Assembly (NCBI GenBank): GCA_015478945.1
Contig: JABUQX010113556.1
Location: 1 to 37,402, forward strand
Direction of reading: 5' to 3'
Length of the DNA: 37,402 bases
From: Trachelipus rathkii
Lineage: Eukaryota > Arthropoda > Malacostraca > Isopoda > Trachelipodidae
Shown here: positions 11,246 through 22,854 of the stretch, one piece after another
Numbering within the stretch: the stretch's first letter is position 1
Layout of the letters: each line of letters opens with the position of its first letter
Position numbers and translations under genes: made by a program
Notes under the pieces: model-generated
What the model was told of the DNA's origin: nothing
Database searches by the model: none
The model's input: only the letters and a program-made list of their open reading frames with translations

Positions 11246-13190
11246 CTATAATATATACGACAGAGCATGAGCTACTAGTTTGCTCACTGTACTGCCGTTA
11301 ACTATTTCATTAGTTACATTCCACTGCTCCCCCATTTTAGCGCTGAGTAGCGCGCCAGAGAGCTGAGTAGGTAGCAGTGAGTATGATAAGCGACGTGAGG
11401 AGCGGGCAGGCGCAGAGCGGAGGGCGGCTGAAGCGGGATGAGAGCGAGCTATAGTAGACGCAGAGTCGACGACTCTCCCTCACCAGTCTGTCTCATTGCC
11501 CTTACGCGTGTCTTTCGAACGCAACAGATCGTGAGTTGTAGACTCGAGAGTAATTGATGTTGATGTGTGTGTTAGTGTGTTAGTAGCGCTAGCGCTACGA
11601 CGGAGTGTAGTTGTAGGGTGTTTAGTTCAACTTATATCTTGTCTACGCGCTATACTATCTATAACACTTTTGACATAGGGCGGCTATTATTCACACTCCA
11701 CTTAATTTACATAATATCACTCCAATTTATATTACGACTATATTATTTCATCCATCTATATTAACAGCTATCCTCAATACTGACTCTAATTCCTACTACT
11801 CCTCTTTATATAATCTTTATAATACCACTTATAGCTAACCGAGGCGATACGTATCATTAAGTCACTATAAGTACTACTCTCCTTGCCTCATGAGTCCGAG
11901 CATTTCATTGAATTAACTTACAATATAAACTCTCTCTGGACCAGCCACCATACAGTACATATACTTTCACTTATTGGTGGACAGGGTGGTCAAACAATAT
12001 TTTCAGACAGGAGGAACAGAATGCAATATATTTTAGGTCTTATATTGGATCCTTTAACAATTAGGAATGAACTGCTGGAAGTTGGAACTAACAACGCAGA
12101 CACTCGCTCCTTCACTTACAAAATTCTCTTTATCATTTCCTGTTAGTCACTAAATTCATAGACTGTTTTGACATCCGAAATATCGAGAGATTTAATAATC
12201 ACCTCTCATCCTTCAGTTAATACTGCGGCTCATGTAGATGCTGAATTCATTTAAGTATTGGTGGGATAATTTTGGTAAGGCAAAGTGAGGTCACGCCCTT
12301 TAACATGCTTTAATTATTAGAGGCACGCGAAAATTTATCAAATTTACTTTACTGGACTGTTAGTGGCTGATTAAGAACTGAGAAATGACAAGGTGAATTA
12401 GATGAATGAAAAAATCTTGATTATTATTTGTTAAAAATATTTCATTTCAATAAATCATATTTTTCATATAATATATTTATTATATTAACATATTCATCAC
12501 CGAGCCGATTACGTATTACAACTGTTTTTGTTCTATTATGCGTTATTTACTAGACAATGGTAGACATATGTTTATTACATTTTATTTATTTTAAATTCTA
12601 ATATTATATTGTATAAATATATATAAATACTACTTATTTCCCTCTATATTGCTGAAGTGTGTAATTTTAAGAGCGAGAATACTTATTGCGTGAGAGATGC
12701 GGCTCTTGACTCAATAAGAGCATTGAATATTAGAGATTTTGATGGTCTGAATTAGAGTGGCTGGTGAGAAGTGAGCCTCCGTCTAATGAGGAAACTAGCG
12801 TTTCTTTGAGTGATTACTGTGAGGTGCGACTAAGTCGAACATAAACTAACTCCTTAAATGAGACATGGGTGACCTCAACCTATACTCTGTGATCTAATAA
12901 ATTAATAATAATTAATATTAAATTAAATTATAATATAAATTAATAATATATACATATATATTAATTAATAAAAGTATAACTAGTTATAATTAGTATTTAC
13001 TAACGTTATTCGTTTTACTACTCGTAACTCCCTACTTATTAGGTATCAACCTTTTTCCACTAACAATATGTTGAAGATAGAGAAATATTTGGAATATAAT
13101 GATATTATATGCGAGATAGATTACGGTTGATAGACGATAAACGATATATAGGATAAAGATTGAGTGAGAAAATTGAATAGAAAGATAAAG
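11246..13190. other. Unique sequence, including a GC-richer island, no gene recognised
   Basis: 11320-11640 is about half G+C, unlike its surroundings, and contains a purine-biased stretch and AGCGCTAGCGCT-like palindromic sequence near 11586. An 87-codon plus-strand open frame (11883-12146) has ordinary composition but no recognised motif, and its frame is not extended by similar sequence on either side. The remainder is AT-rich. Confidence 0.4.
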
Positions 13191-13191
13191 A

Positions 13192-13415
13192 TTGATAGAT
13201 AGATAGATAGATAGATAGATTAATAGTTAGATGATAGATAGATTAGATAGATTAGATAGATAAGATAGATAGATAGATAGATATAAGATAGATAGATAGA
13301 CCTTTAGTACTTTTAATTATTATATTATTTGTAAACGAGTAGAATAGATATATTTAAAAAATTAGAATAGATAGATAGATAGATAGATAGATTAGATAGT
13401 TTAAAATAGATAGAA
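13192..13415. repeat. (GATA)n tetranucleotide microsatellite
   Basis: GATA/TAGA units cover 13192-13301 and resume at about 13366-13415 after a unique spacer. A minus-strand open frame across it is the Ile-Tyr-Leu-Ser translation of the repeat. Confidence 0.95.
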
Positions 13416-14160
13416 GTTTTGTTATGTGTATTGTAGGGTAGTGTGTGTTGATTATTGGTTGTTAAGTACACAAGTCTCTGATAGCAGTAACTAGGTTTCA
13501 ATCCACTAGAGTGTACAAGAGCGAATATGAGAGTCAGATAGTAGACTGTGTATCTATAGTGTAATGAAACCGTATAAATTAAATATAGATAGATTTTTAA
13601 CGATAAGTTTGAAGTATGTATTATACGATAGTTATTGTGATTATATAAGTTATTAATCAGATAATCGAACATGATCTAGGATAGTTTCTTATCTCCTCTC
13701 TTGAAATAAGATTACCTGACTTTCAGCGTTAGATGTTTTCGAGTGATATAATTTACCAGATCGACAAGAGAATTGAAGTAAAAGTACTGAGTTTGATACA
13801 CGTATTTACCGACCTACCGGGACAACGTAAACATTTTAAAATATCAGCGGTGCTTCAAGCTCTTATAGAGCTGAGGATGAGAGCAAACATTCGTTTTTCC
13901 ACTCGTACTCATTCTCACATTCTTTAATTTGCTCGTATGGTATTTATAGAATATCTTCCTCTCGCTGGATCTCGTCAATTAATTTACTCTACGCACATCA
14001 AATAGTATAAATCATGATAAAAAATTAAGAATTTAAACCATTGGATCGGAAACAAATCTTTTACGATAAATATTAGCAGAATGTGAGCTTCATTTGTTAA
14101 GTATGTGAGTAATAAACAATTGATTAGATATACTTATAAATTCATATATCAATTTGATCA
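13416..14160. other. Unique AT-rich sequence
   Basis: A 64-codon plus-strand open frame (13733-13927) has mixed composition but no recognisable domain. It may be chance or transposon debris. Confidence 0.4.
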
Positions 14161-14353
14161 ATCTTAATTATATATAATTAATTAATATAATATTATAATT
14201 AATAATAATTAAAATAATACTTAATAATTAAATAATATTAAAATTAATATAATAAATTAGTTTATTATTTAGATAATTATATATATATAAATTCTAAATA
14301 TAATAGTAATAATTATAATATATATTATATTATAATTTATATAATATATTATT

Positions 14354-14398
<45 letters not shown>

Positions 14399-14460
14399 CT
14401 TACTATATTATATTATTAATATACTATCCTCTTATTTATATATATATCATATATATATAC
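14161..14460. repeat. TA/TAA-rich microsatellite
   Basis: Nearly pure A/T, with TAAT units passing into (TA)n of about 40 bp at about 14350-14394. Confidence 0.9.
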
Positions 14461-14980
14461 TTATTATATAAATATACTTAATTGCATAGTATAACAATAA
14501 AAATAGTGTATACTATTAAAGATTATATGATAACTACCCTTATAAATCACTTCATTTATATCATTTATAAATATATATAAATTTGCACCATATATACGTA
14601 TCCTAATACAAGTTTCTTCGATATCCTCTATAGAATCATAAAGGTGATCAATCACAAATACTTGGCAATGCTACAGTTTTATTAAAAATTAACTCAAAAT
14701 ATTAAATTTAAGTTTAAAGTAGTAATATAATAATTATATAAGGTAAAATTTTTTAATAATAGTAAATTAATTCATTGACAGTTAAATCTAATGAACAATA
14801 TTATCATAATTATCATCAAGTTAATTATATCATGATAATATTCAATCGCAATTCCAGGCAGTTTTTCTAATAATAAGTCTCTCTTAATATCTATTATTAA
14901 TCCTTATAATTATAATATCTATTTTATCATATCTAATTTTTCATATTATTCTACAATATAAATTTATATATCCCCCCTTG

Positions 14981-15001
14981 CCTGGCCTCCTAGAGGCCAG
15001 G
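14981..15001. repeat. Perfect 9-bp GC-rich hairpin
   Basis: CCTGGCCTC (14981-14989) and GAGGCCAGG (14993-15001) are perfectly complementary around a 3-nt loop CTA. It follows a run of six C and sits in otherwise AT-rich sequence. With no T-run after it in either direction and a eukaryotic context, a terminator role is not suggested. Confidence 0.75.
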
Positions 15002-16011
15002 TTCTCACATCATTCAGACACTTTCATTTGTAATCCCAATCAGACCAGGTATTTCTCTTTCCTATCATCACATCATCACACTCCCCTTCACTACAATATA
15101 TATGTGAGAGTGGAGAGGACGGTTTCACTACAAACGTATTTTATTATTTTACATCACACACATTATTACATCAACTTCAACACTCAACTCCGTGAGAGCG
15201 CACAAACCTGAGTACACAAGCTATGACACACATCTCATTGTTAATTCATTACTACCGCTCTATAATATTTCAGTTCTTTTGGTCTTCTCTCTCTCCTGTA
15301 TCTGTATCTTACTGGAAGTATGCTGTGTTTCTAAGAGATTGATTTTAGTGTCAGATGTTAGGTTAGTTGCGGTTCTACTACTTTACTGGGTCTGTCTCCT
15401 CTCTCTTGGGTTTTCCATACAATTTCGCTTAATTTTTTCTCTCGTTGCTCTGATTTCTCGTCTCTTATATATCTTTTTTGACTTCTCATCGGCCCTCACC
15501 ATTATGCCTTATTTTTAAGTTTATAATGATAAATATGGCAAAATGATTATGTAACAGAGTGGCCTTAGTCCCTATGTAGTGAATCATTGCAAATTACACC
15601 TTCCCAGAGTTTCCTTTTCTCTACACATACACCGTTCACAAGTCCACTATTAGCAGGACGAGCGAAAGGAGCGCGAAGAAGGAAGGGAAGCGAACAGAGC
15701 GAGAGCGAGAGGGAGCAGAAGAGAGAGAGGAAGAGAGGCTGAAGAGATTATTTGCGCAAAATAACATTATATTAGTTAGACGGGCTGAACATATATATAT
15801 ATCTAATCAATTAGTATGTGTACTATATATATTATATTGTCTGTTCGGTATTGTAATATTGATGTGTTATGAGTAGTTGACTAAATGTTTATGTGGAAGG
15901 GTATGACCATTCCTCTCACCTAGCGAGAAATTCTCACTATGGTTCCGGAGCAAACAATACCTCGACTTATATCTTCGTTATATCTTGTCTTGATCTCTTT
16001 AACTTTACATA

Positions 16012-16014
<3 letters not shown>
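15002..16014. other. Non-coding sequence with hydrophobic open frame and purine-rich tract
   Basis: A 108-codon plus-strand open frame (15192-15518) encodes a Leu/Ser/Ile-rich, mostly hydrophobic peptide. Pyrimidine-rich DNA gives such translations by chance, and no family is recognised. 15655-15740 is a strongly purine-rich stretch with GAGA-like composition that could adopt a triplex (H-DNA) structure. Confidence 0.4.

Positions 16015-16052
<38 letters not shown>
16015..16052. repeat. (AT)n microsatellite
   Basis: Pure AT dinucleotide run of about 36 bp. Confidence 0.95.
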
Positions 16053-16053
<1 letters not shown>

Positions 16054-17160
16054 AATATATAGAGGTGATGTATGTAAATAGTTATAGAATAGGTTTAATA
16101 TTTTTATATGTATATCATAATATGCATTATACTTATAATTTAAACCTTGTTTTGTTGTGTCATTGTAAGGTATATAGAGCTTAAAACTTAGGTAACGCTT
16201 GTATCTTCAAAATCATATATGACCAAATAAATTTTTGTCAGTTTCATAAGTAGTAAACTACTAGCATAGGATTGAACCTGTATCTTAACTATCTTAATTT
16301 GTACTATCTTAACTCTCTTTCTCGATTGATAGATAATTTGTTAATTATATTAATATAATATGGGGGTTTTTTTCAAATTTTTTTGCTCTTTAGGTTATAT
16401 TGTTACTTTCGAATACCTATCTTATAGTCACTATGTAACTTAGAATACGATTAGTAAAAATACTATTTGTATGGATAATTCTCTTGTTTCGTACTGAAAA
16501 ATAAGCTTCTATCATTATCTTCATGAGTATATAATAGAGAAGTGTTAACAACTTAGGACTAACCTTGATAAAATAAATATACATATCTCCTATTTTCTAC
16601 TAGATTTAAAGTGCTCATGTTCGTATCTTATTATTCGATTGTAATTTTACCGCCCTAAGTTTTTCACGAATGAGAATTCACTATTCTTGTCATTACTTAA
16701 CTATTAAATAAAAACATAACTTCTTGTTAACCTCTAGGAACAGCATGGACTAGAGCACCTCGTCGACAATAAACATTAAGTGATATTCTTGATATTATAT
16801 ATATTATTATATTTATAGATATATTATTAATTTATAGTATTATATATATATATATAATCAGTTATACTATTCTATTATTATGGTATTATTTTAAGCTCGG
16901 CGTCATAGCAAGTCGTTTATTTCTCTTAATAACGTCTCTCTCTCAAGAAACCGAAAAAAAATTGGTGCTAAAATTCGTTAAATTTTACTCTAGGTAATTT
17001 TTCAAACGTCGTTTTAACGGCAAACCATGGAGGAAATCAGAAAAAATAAAATTTAAAGAGTTTGAATATTTAATATAAATTTTAAATATTCTTCGAATTC
17101 ATAATACTAAGCTTAAGCTTGCTTTGGAGATAATGATCGAAATTTCACATGTTCGAGATA
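16053..17160. other. Unique AT-rich sequence
   Basis: No open frame with protein-like composition and no recognised repeat; a TA tract lies at about 16790-16860. Confidence 0.5.
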
Positions 17161-17433
17161 ATATATATAGATATACTATATATACTTATATAATATATAA
17201 TAATAATATAATATATTTTATATAATATATATTATATATATATAATATTTATATAGAGATTATAGAAATACTCCGGATGACATATAAATAAATATATTTG
17301 ATTATAAAATTCCCTATTATAATTTTATTATAAATATATTATAATATTATATATTCTTATATATATTATATATATATATTATATTCATATATATATATAT
17401 TATATAGTATATATAATATATATATATTTATAT
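17161..17433. repeat. TA microsatellite
   Basis: TA-rich block with a short unique spacer, ending exactly where the GATTCC-rich transposon terminus begins. Confidence 0.85.
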
Positions 17434-17540
17434 TAGTGATGGAGATTCCAAATTTCGCGCCGACTGCCGATGTCCGATTACCGATCACCAGTAACTTGCC
17501 CGGATTTCGATTCGATTCCGATTACGATTCAATTCCATTC
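17434..17540. mobile_element. hAT-type transposon terminus with GATTCC-like subterminal repeats
   Basis: Starts TAGTGATGGAGATTCC and carries repeated CCGAT/GATTCCGATT units (for example CGATTCGATTCCGATTACG near 17508). Clusters of such short degenerate units next to the terminal repeat are known from hAT transposons, where transposase binds them. It lies on the C-terminal side of the hAT transposase relic at 17880-18650, as expected for the right end of that element. Target-site duplication could not be assigned because the outside is TA repeat. Confidence 0.55.
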
Positions 17541-17690
17541 TTTATATATTAATATATATATTTATATATTATACTATTATTAGTTACTATATATATTTTA
17601 TATTATATAGTAATATATTTATAATACCTATAATATATATACTATAATATAGAATTATATATATATTATATATTAATATTATTTGGCCGT
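17541..17690. repeat. TA microsatellite inside the hAT relic
   Basis: TA-rich tract between the terminus and the transposase-derived sequence. Confidence 0.85.
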
Positions 17691-17879
17691 ATTTTGCAAC
17701 TAAAACACTATTTTGATTTTAAACCTTATAAATTAATTTATCGAAAGAATAAATATCTTATGTTTTATCTTTGCTAAAGAAATATTTTTTTAATTACATT
17801 TATCTTATTTAACATCGGAAAATAATAAGATATTTAAAATTCTTACAATAAATGAACAGTAATTTTGTCAATTTTTTTT

Positions 17880-18650
17880 TGTTTTAAATCTACTTTTTAC
17901 TAAAAGTAGATCTTGAAGCAAAATTATCATTATTAATTTGCAGTCCAAAAGACCCAGCAATGACTCTTAAATATTGTGTGGAAAAAACACATTTTAACTT
18001 TCTTCCCGTTTGAGTAGCATAGTTTCGATTTTTTAATTTTATAGGATGATAAATGAATGCCTGCCACATTCTTTCCACGGAAAGGGGGGGCGGAGCTTAA
18101 TATTTTCTAAGAGGAAGGACAGTCAAATGCTGCAAGGTTACCTTTATTCGATGACCACCATTGTAAAGGGCTTTCTTTATTATCTTTATTTTTAGTCAAT
18201 ATTTTTTAATAGTAATGATTTTCCTACTTTATACATTTTTTTAATTTTTTCAAATATAATGTGTGTCTTTTCTCCTTAGAATTGAGTTTCTTTGCTGTTT
18301 TAAAGTAGTCTTTTTTTTTTTTCTTTTTATTCTTGAAAACTCTTTCAAATGAAGTTAAAACTATTATTTCAGTATTCACTTTTTTTCGCCTGGGCCGTTC
18401 GTTGTAATGGAAGGAATCTGGAAGATTGGTTTAAGAAGTAGTGGAAACTGTTTTCCTTACCTTTATACAACATATATCTTCCTCACTGCCAATTGCCTTA
18501 GAAATATTCTCCACTTTTTTTTTTTTGTTATAATTCATACCTCGTAAGGAATGTAGTTTTAAAAAAGCGTGGATCAAGCATAGGTCGCAAAGCACGAGGT
18601 TTTTATAGTAGGTAATGCTGATCACTATGTAAAGACCCAAGTCTCATCAA
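17880..18650 (-). pseudogene. hAT transposase (ZBED-like), C-terminal half, degenerate
   Basis: Read on the minus strand. LRPMLDPRFFKTTF (about 18590-18550) matches the LDPRFK motif of hAT transposase cores. Further on, PLQWW (18169-18155), followed by a sequence ending in ILSSAPP, matches the start of the hAT C-terminal dimerisation domain (PL-WW-N---P-L---A---LS-P). The last open frame (18078-17890) contains CVFST at the position of the usual ERVFST motif. Stops and frameshifts separate these blocks, and A-runs have expanded inside the gene. About 250 residues' worth of the usual 550-700 is traceable; the N-terminal BED zinc finger was not found. Confidence 0.6.
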
Positions 18651-19635
18651 ATAGTCTTTTTTCTGACCTTTTTCAAAAAACAAATCACTTTCATATTGGG
18701 ATTATTGGCGTCAGCCATTGATTCATTGTGCTCAAATAAATTTTGTGTACAATTCAACAAACATTTTTTAACAAAGCCTTTTAAAGGCAAAATTTTTCAA
18801 GACTTTTCCGTTGTTTTTTCTAAGCATGCAGGTTTTTGAATGATCACTGCATCTGAAATGAGAGAGTCTTTTGTTTATTTCAACAAATTTGAAGGCATAT
18901 GATACTGCATTTCATTGGATTTGTGCGATCTGAATAAATCTGTGGTTATGGTAAATTAAATCTTGTTTGATATTACTTCATACTTGGCAATAGCTTGCGG
19001 CGAGTGATTAAAATGACTATACGAGTTGTTTGCATATGGATATATTTTTTTCAACGTTTGTTCAAATATGGCTCATTGTAGAACTGTGGTAAGAGTGTAA
19101 AAAAAGCAAGGTGGAATTCCTGGAATCCGTTGGTGTAGCTCCTTGGCACGCCATATTAGGTTTAGGTGCGTTTATTCCTTTACTTATACATTGTTTTATA
19201 TAGCCAAGGAATATTGAATTCTTTCCAATAAATTTTTGAAGACAATCACTTATACTGACATGCTGTGTGAGATAGATGAAAAGGTTGGAATGCGAAGGAT
19301 AAGCATTTTATATTCATAGGCTACAATCTCTTACAAGCGCTACAAGGCAAATTATTTAATACACTGCTCAGTAAGGAGTTAACATTGACGCAATGATAAT
19401 AACATTGACAGATAACATAATTACATAACATGACGTTATAAACAATCTGAGATCGTAATAACATTAATGAGTATGACGACAAATAAAGTGTCTTGAAATA
19501 TCTTATTAAAAAGATAGAATTCGAAAATTAATGTGTATCCGAGGCTGGTATACAAAGAATCGTCATAGAAATCGGTACAATTAGCAATCTGCAAAAATTT
19601 TGCCGATTCCTGATTCCGTGCTGTTGTGTATGTTA
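18651..19635. other. Possible N-terminal hAT sequence and candidate 5' LTR/leader of the gypsy element
   Basis: 18651-18850 translated on the minus strand has protein-like stretches (for example LKGFVKKCLLNCTQNLFEH) that may be upstream hAT transposase. About 19050-19635 is where a 5' long terminal repeat of the gypsy element would lie. Its end near 19636 (TGTTACA) is compatible with an LTR ending in CA, but I could not find a second copy downstream of the element, so the LTR is not demonstrated. Confidence 0.35.
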
Positions 19636-19665
19636 CAAGCGCCGACAAATTGGAGTCTCACCAAG
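19636..19665 (+). promoter_or_regulatory. Candidate primer-binding site / leader of the gypsy element
   Basis: GCGCCGACAAATTGGAGTCTC follows TTACA, about 108 bp before the gag start. In Ty3/gypsy elements the primer-binding site directly follows the LTR and often begins TGGCGCC, complementary to a tRNA 3' end. The match to that start is partial (AGCGCC), so this is tentative. Confidence 0.3.
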
Positions 19666-19772
19666 ATAATATTCTTATTTTTTGACATTATATAATATAT
19701 GTTATTAAATTTGTAGGATTTTGTATTAGTTATATTGTATTACATTTTTTATATGTTTTCATAGATTGTGTT

Positions 19773-20558
19773 ATGATGGCTGGTGTTCAAAATCAGGAAA
19801 CTCACAAAATACCAGATTTGGAAGATGTGGGATTGCTTGATGCAGATTTAACTGAACTTACAAAAAAATTGCCGGATGATCAAATTGCTGAGTGTGAAAG
19901 AGGAAAGTTTTTGGTGGATATTATTAAAAGGCTTTTTAAAATAAGTAAAGAAAAGTATGCGTCTGAAGGTAAAAATTCGCTTGTGTGTTCTTTTCCGGTT
20001 GATGAAAATCCCGATGTAAGTATAAATGAGGTTAACAATCCCTTATCGAGGGATAATATGAGTAACATGAGCAATATAAGAGTTTGTTTAAATAGTGAGG
20101 TAAGTTTCACTCCGATTTATACTGCGCCGTTAGCTAGCACTAGTTTTAAAACTAATTCACAAACAATTTAAACAGTTGGTTTTGCAAATGCAACTTTTCA
20201 TCCTTCAGAGGCTTCAGGTGCAGGTTTTGTAAATTCTTCTTTTAGTGTAACATCGGAATCCTTTATATCAAGGAGATATGTTCCGGAAATTCAACCATTT
20301 GATGATTCTAACTTGGAATCGATGCCTGAGTATTTTTCTCGGTTTGAAAATTTTTGCTTGAGTAAGTATGGACCTGATAGACGATTTTGGGTAGGTATTC
20401 TCGAAAGTAAAATGATAGGTAAATATTTAAATCATTATAAAATGAACGGGGGAAATACTGCTACTTATGACGTGATTAAACAACAATTAATAAATTTTTA
20501 TGAAACAAACAAAGAATTGGGGAATATTCAATTTGTAAATTTTCTGTTTACAAAATAA
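19773..20558 (+). pseudogene. gag: Ty3/gypsy-like gag, N-terminal and capsid part, one in-frame stop
   Basis: The frame opens with two Met codons and runs 132 codons to a TAA at 20169-20171. It then continues in the same frame without a further stop to 20556, giving 261 codons plus one internal stop. The second half (PEYFSRFENFC, then RRFWVGILESKMIGK) has the arrangement of gypsy capsid proteins, in which a helical core precedes the zinc knuckle. The N-terminal part is acidic and lacks known motifs. Gag packages the element RNA into cytoplasmic particles. A single TAA in a long conserved frame suggests recent inactivation, a sequencing error, or less likely a readthrough site. Confidence 0.7.
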
Positions 20559-21130
20559 ATTGGTGAGGGAGTATATAATTATATGTCTAAACTTAGGTTT
20601 CTTTTGTTAAGGAATTTCCTTTTGAGGATCCAGAAAATTCAGTAAAATTATATGAAAAATTTGTTTCTACTTTACCAGAAAAAGTACAAAAATTAGTAAC
20701 GGGGAAAAATTTAGAATTGAGGATCATATTTAATATAAAATGATTTTAGTCCTTTACAAAATTATATATATTTGAAACTATGATAACTCTAGAATGAAAT
20801 TTCAGGTACTGAAAATGAACAACCGTATCATTTATGTTAAGATAAAAAAAGTAAAGCCCTCACAGAAGATTATAAGACCTAGCATAACTTTTCGTCAGAA
20901 AAATCAGAAGAACAATGATCCATAATAAATGTTGAAAAGAGGTCATACAGAAGAGTTATTACAAGAAAGAATAGACGTTGTTTCAAATGTGGAAACCCAT
21001 TTTCTCTAAGACCTAATTCTAATAAAAACTACTACCGAAAAGCAGGCAAAAGAAAAATGTGTTCAAAGGAAAATTGAGAAAATAATAATTTGTCAATACT
21101 GTATAAAATTGGTCACACGGCAAAGAAACT
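20559..21130 (+). pseudogene. gag: gag C-terminus and nucleocapsid zinc fingers, frameshifted
   Basis: After the stop at 20556 the homology continues in other frames: GEGVYNYMSKLRF (about 20562-20600), then FPFEDPENSVKLYEKF and TLPEKVQKLVTGKN (about 20617-20706). Near 20979 RRCFKCGNPF begins a Cys-rich segment. A retroviral-type zinc knuckle follows, split by a one-base frameshift: CQYC at 21091-21102 and then KIGHTAKKLC to about 21137. Restoring the frame would give a CCHC box with one extra residue before the last Cys. The zinc knuckle binds the RNA genome during packaging. At least three frameshifts and several stops are present. Confidence 0.6.
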
Positions 21131-21180
21131 CTGTTTCTGAGCCGAGATTTAAGACCCTATTATAAGGATCATTCTACAGT

Positions 21181-21745
21181 TTGATTTTTTCAGACATCGG
21201 AAAACTAAAAGCACCCAGGATAGATTGTGAGTTTTTTTTGGGTACTCCAAATCCTTTCGAAAATTTAAGGGATGAAGTAAAAGATAAAAAAATCCTCACC
21301 AATGAAATAAATGAGAAAGAAAGCTTCACCAAGGAATCTGAACCCTCTTCTGTGTATCCGATACCTTCTGAGATGCAAAGACTCATCAGAAAAACTGGAA
21401 CCACAAATTTTCCCAGAAATTAGAAAATGAAAAGAAATAAGTTTTGTATCTTGATCTGGCTCTGGAGATACTCAAATCTGGTAGTTAAAAATAATCCCGG
21501 TTCAGGTGCAATTTTTTTGAATGTTTTGCAGTTTTAGATTCCGGATCCAGAAATAACTACATATCACCTCCACCCTTGAAAAAAATGTTTAATAGTACCG
21601 AACAAGATGAAACTGTATATCTACAGTTTAGCATAGCAAATATCAAGTTTTGTGATGGTTTTAAAATTTTGTTAACCCCCTGAGTACGATCTTTTTTTTA
21701 GGGAAAAGATTTTTTGTAAATCATAAAATTGTTTTTGATATTTAT
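21181..21745 (+). pseudogene. pol: Ty3/gypsy-like pol start with aspartic protease (PR1)
   Basis: An open stretch 21181-21423 encodes an acidic linker of about 80 residues. After frameshifts the retropepsin active site appears as FAVLDSGSRNNYIS, with the catalytic Asp codon at 21537-21539 (D-S-G). The same frame runs to a stop at about 21682. In the next frame YDLFF and then GKRFFVNHKIVFDI follow, matching the flap-to-C-terminal part of retropepsins, in which a hydrophobic -ILG-DFL- segment closes the fold. The protease would cut the Gag-Pol polyprotein. It is broken by a stop at the PEYD position and a T-run frameshift. Confidence 0.65.
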
Positions 21746-22170
21746 CACAGTAAACTCATTCACAATGGTGATGCTGGTACTTATTATGAAATATACTTTG
21801 ACAATGCGAGGTGTAGGAGAGTTATCCATCAGGTTAGTTGTGCCTTTGAAGAAGAAATACCTAAGGGTAGTAAGAAAAATACTGTTCGCCTTAGAGTGAT
21901 TAACGATAATATAGAATTTGAGAAGACGATGAATTGTTGTGCGAGCCAACAAATAACAATATCCTTTTCGCTCCTGGTGTGGTAAATAAAAAAAATGTTT
22001 TGAAGTTAAATTCTTGCTGTCGGGTGAATTACATCACGAAACTCATGAAGGACAAATAGTTTTAGTAATAAGGTCGGTGCTATCTTTCTAAGAATGCAAA
22101 GATGATTTTTTAGAACAAATCAATAGCTTTGTAGATGTACAGGCAGGAGACGCCGAAAACTTCAATTTAA
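21746..22170 (+). pseudogene. pol linker; reverse-transcriptase core not visible
   Basis: The frame continues from the protease as YHSKLIHNGDAGTYYEIYF to about 21955 and then breaks up. A gypsy RT domain needs roughly 550-600 bp before RNase H. Only about 430 bp separate the protease end from RNase H, and no YxDD-type catalytic box or other RT motif was found in the frames read. I infer that RT was lost by deletion, or that this copy derives from a recombined element. Confidence 0.5.
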
Positions 22171-22530
22171 AAAGAATTTGCCGACATCCGATGGGCTCTA
22201 AGAACATTTAAACCTTTCCTTTTAGGTATCCCATTTATTATTCGGATGGACCATCAGCCACTGAAATATTTGTTTTCCATGAAGAACGTTGACTCTCGGT
22301 TGGCTAGAACGTTAACGGATCTTCCAGAATTTTATTTTGAAATTGAATATCTACCTGGCAAAGAAAACATCATTGTGGATGGGTTGAGCAGGAATGTGGT
22401 GAAATCTCAGGTAAGTGAAAATTTTGAGGGGGATTTCACTTTAATTTATTCTCCTGTAGGAGGTCCAAATTGTTTAATAGAATGTCTTTACGATCAGATC
22501 ATGAGAGACGAAAAATTAAAGAGTATTTAG
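22171..22530 (+). pseudogene. pol: Ty3/gypsy-like RNase H domain
   Basis: KEFADIRWALRTFKPFLLG (from about 22171) continues in one frame into DHQPLKYLFSMKN and then FEIEYLPGKENIIVDGLSRN (to about 22395). These are the conserved C-terminal RNase H blocks of gypsy pol. The first Glu, the Asp of DHQPL and the Asp before -LSR are candidate catalytic residues; the block carrying the first Asp is missing. The usual TDHQ reads MDHQ and the usual ADALSR reads VDGLSR. The frame ends at a TAG at 22528-22530. RNase H degrades the RNA strand during reverse transcription. Confidence 0.8.
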
Positions 22531-22850
22531 AGAGAAAATTTTTTATCTGAAAAATTAGGTGAAAAGAAAGAATTTTATTTATCTTTTAAGAAAAATATTG
22601 GTGAATGAGCTCTTAAGGGCCCCAAAGAAATATAAAAAAATTCTAGTAACTTTTTAAAGAACCTGACCTCTAGAAAAATTTTGAGGGAGATTTTACTTTT
22701 GGTTCAGAAAACATTCCTGATGAAATTTGATGTGTGTAATTCTGATATGGATCCACCAGTATCAGTATTTTATCTGCATTCCTTATCTGGTGGTCATGTG
22801 CAACTTATTCAACCTAATTAAGAAGAAAATTGTAAAACATATTTAGAACA
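22531..22850 (+). pseudogene. pol tether debris with a possible second integrase zinc-finger start
   Basis: EKKEFYLSF (22567 on) resembles the RNase H-integrase tether. Near 22765-22802 a frame reads VFYLHSLSGGHV, the wording typical of the His-rich start of gypsy integrase zinc fingers (H---LSGGH-G). Since the element's own integrase zinc finger lies at 23814-23930, this may belong to a different gypsy lineage. Confidence 0.4.
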
Positions 22851-22854
22851 TCGA

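Noticed and set aside
11883..12146. 87-codon open frame with mixed composition
   Set aside because: No motif, no similar sequence in the continuing frames, no splice or polyadenylation context; kept only as part of a regional note.
13325..13672. 115-codon minus-strand open frame
   Set aside because: Covers the GATA repeat (Leu-Ser-Ile-Tyr units) and random AT-rich flank.
15192..15518. 108-codon hydrophobic open frame, possible membrane protein
   Set aside because: Pyrimidine-rich DNA yields Leu/Ser/Phe-rich translations by chance. No signal peptide plus mature domain layout and no recognisable family.
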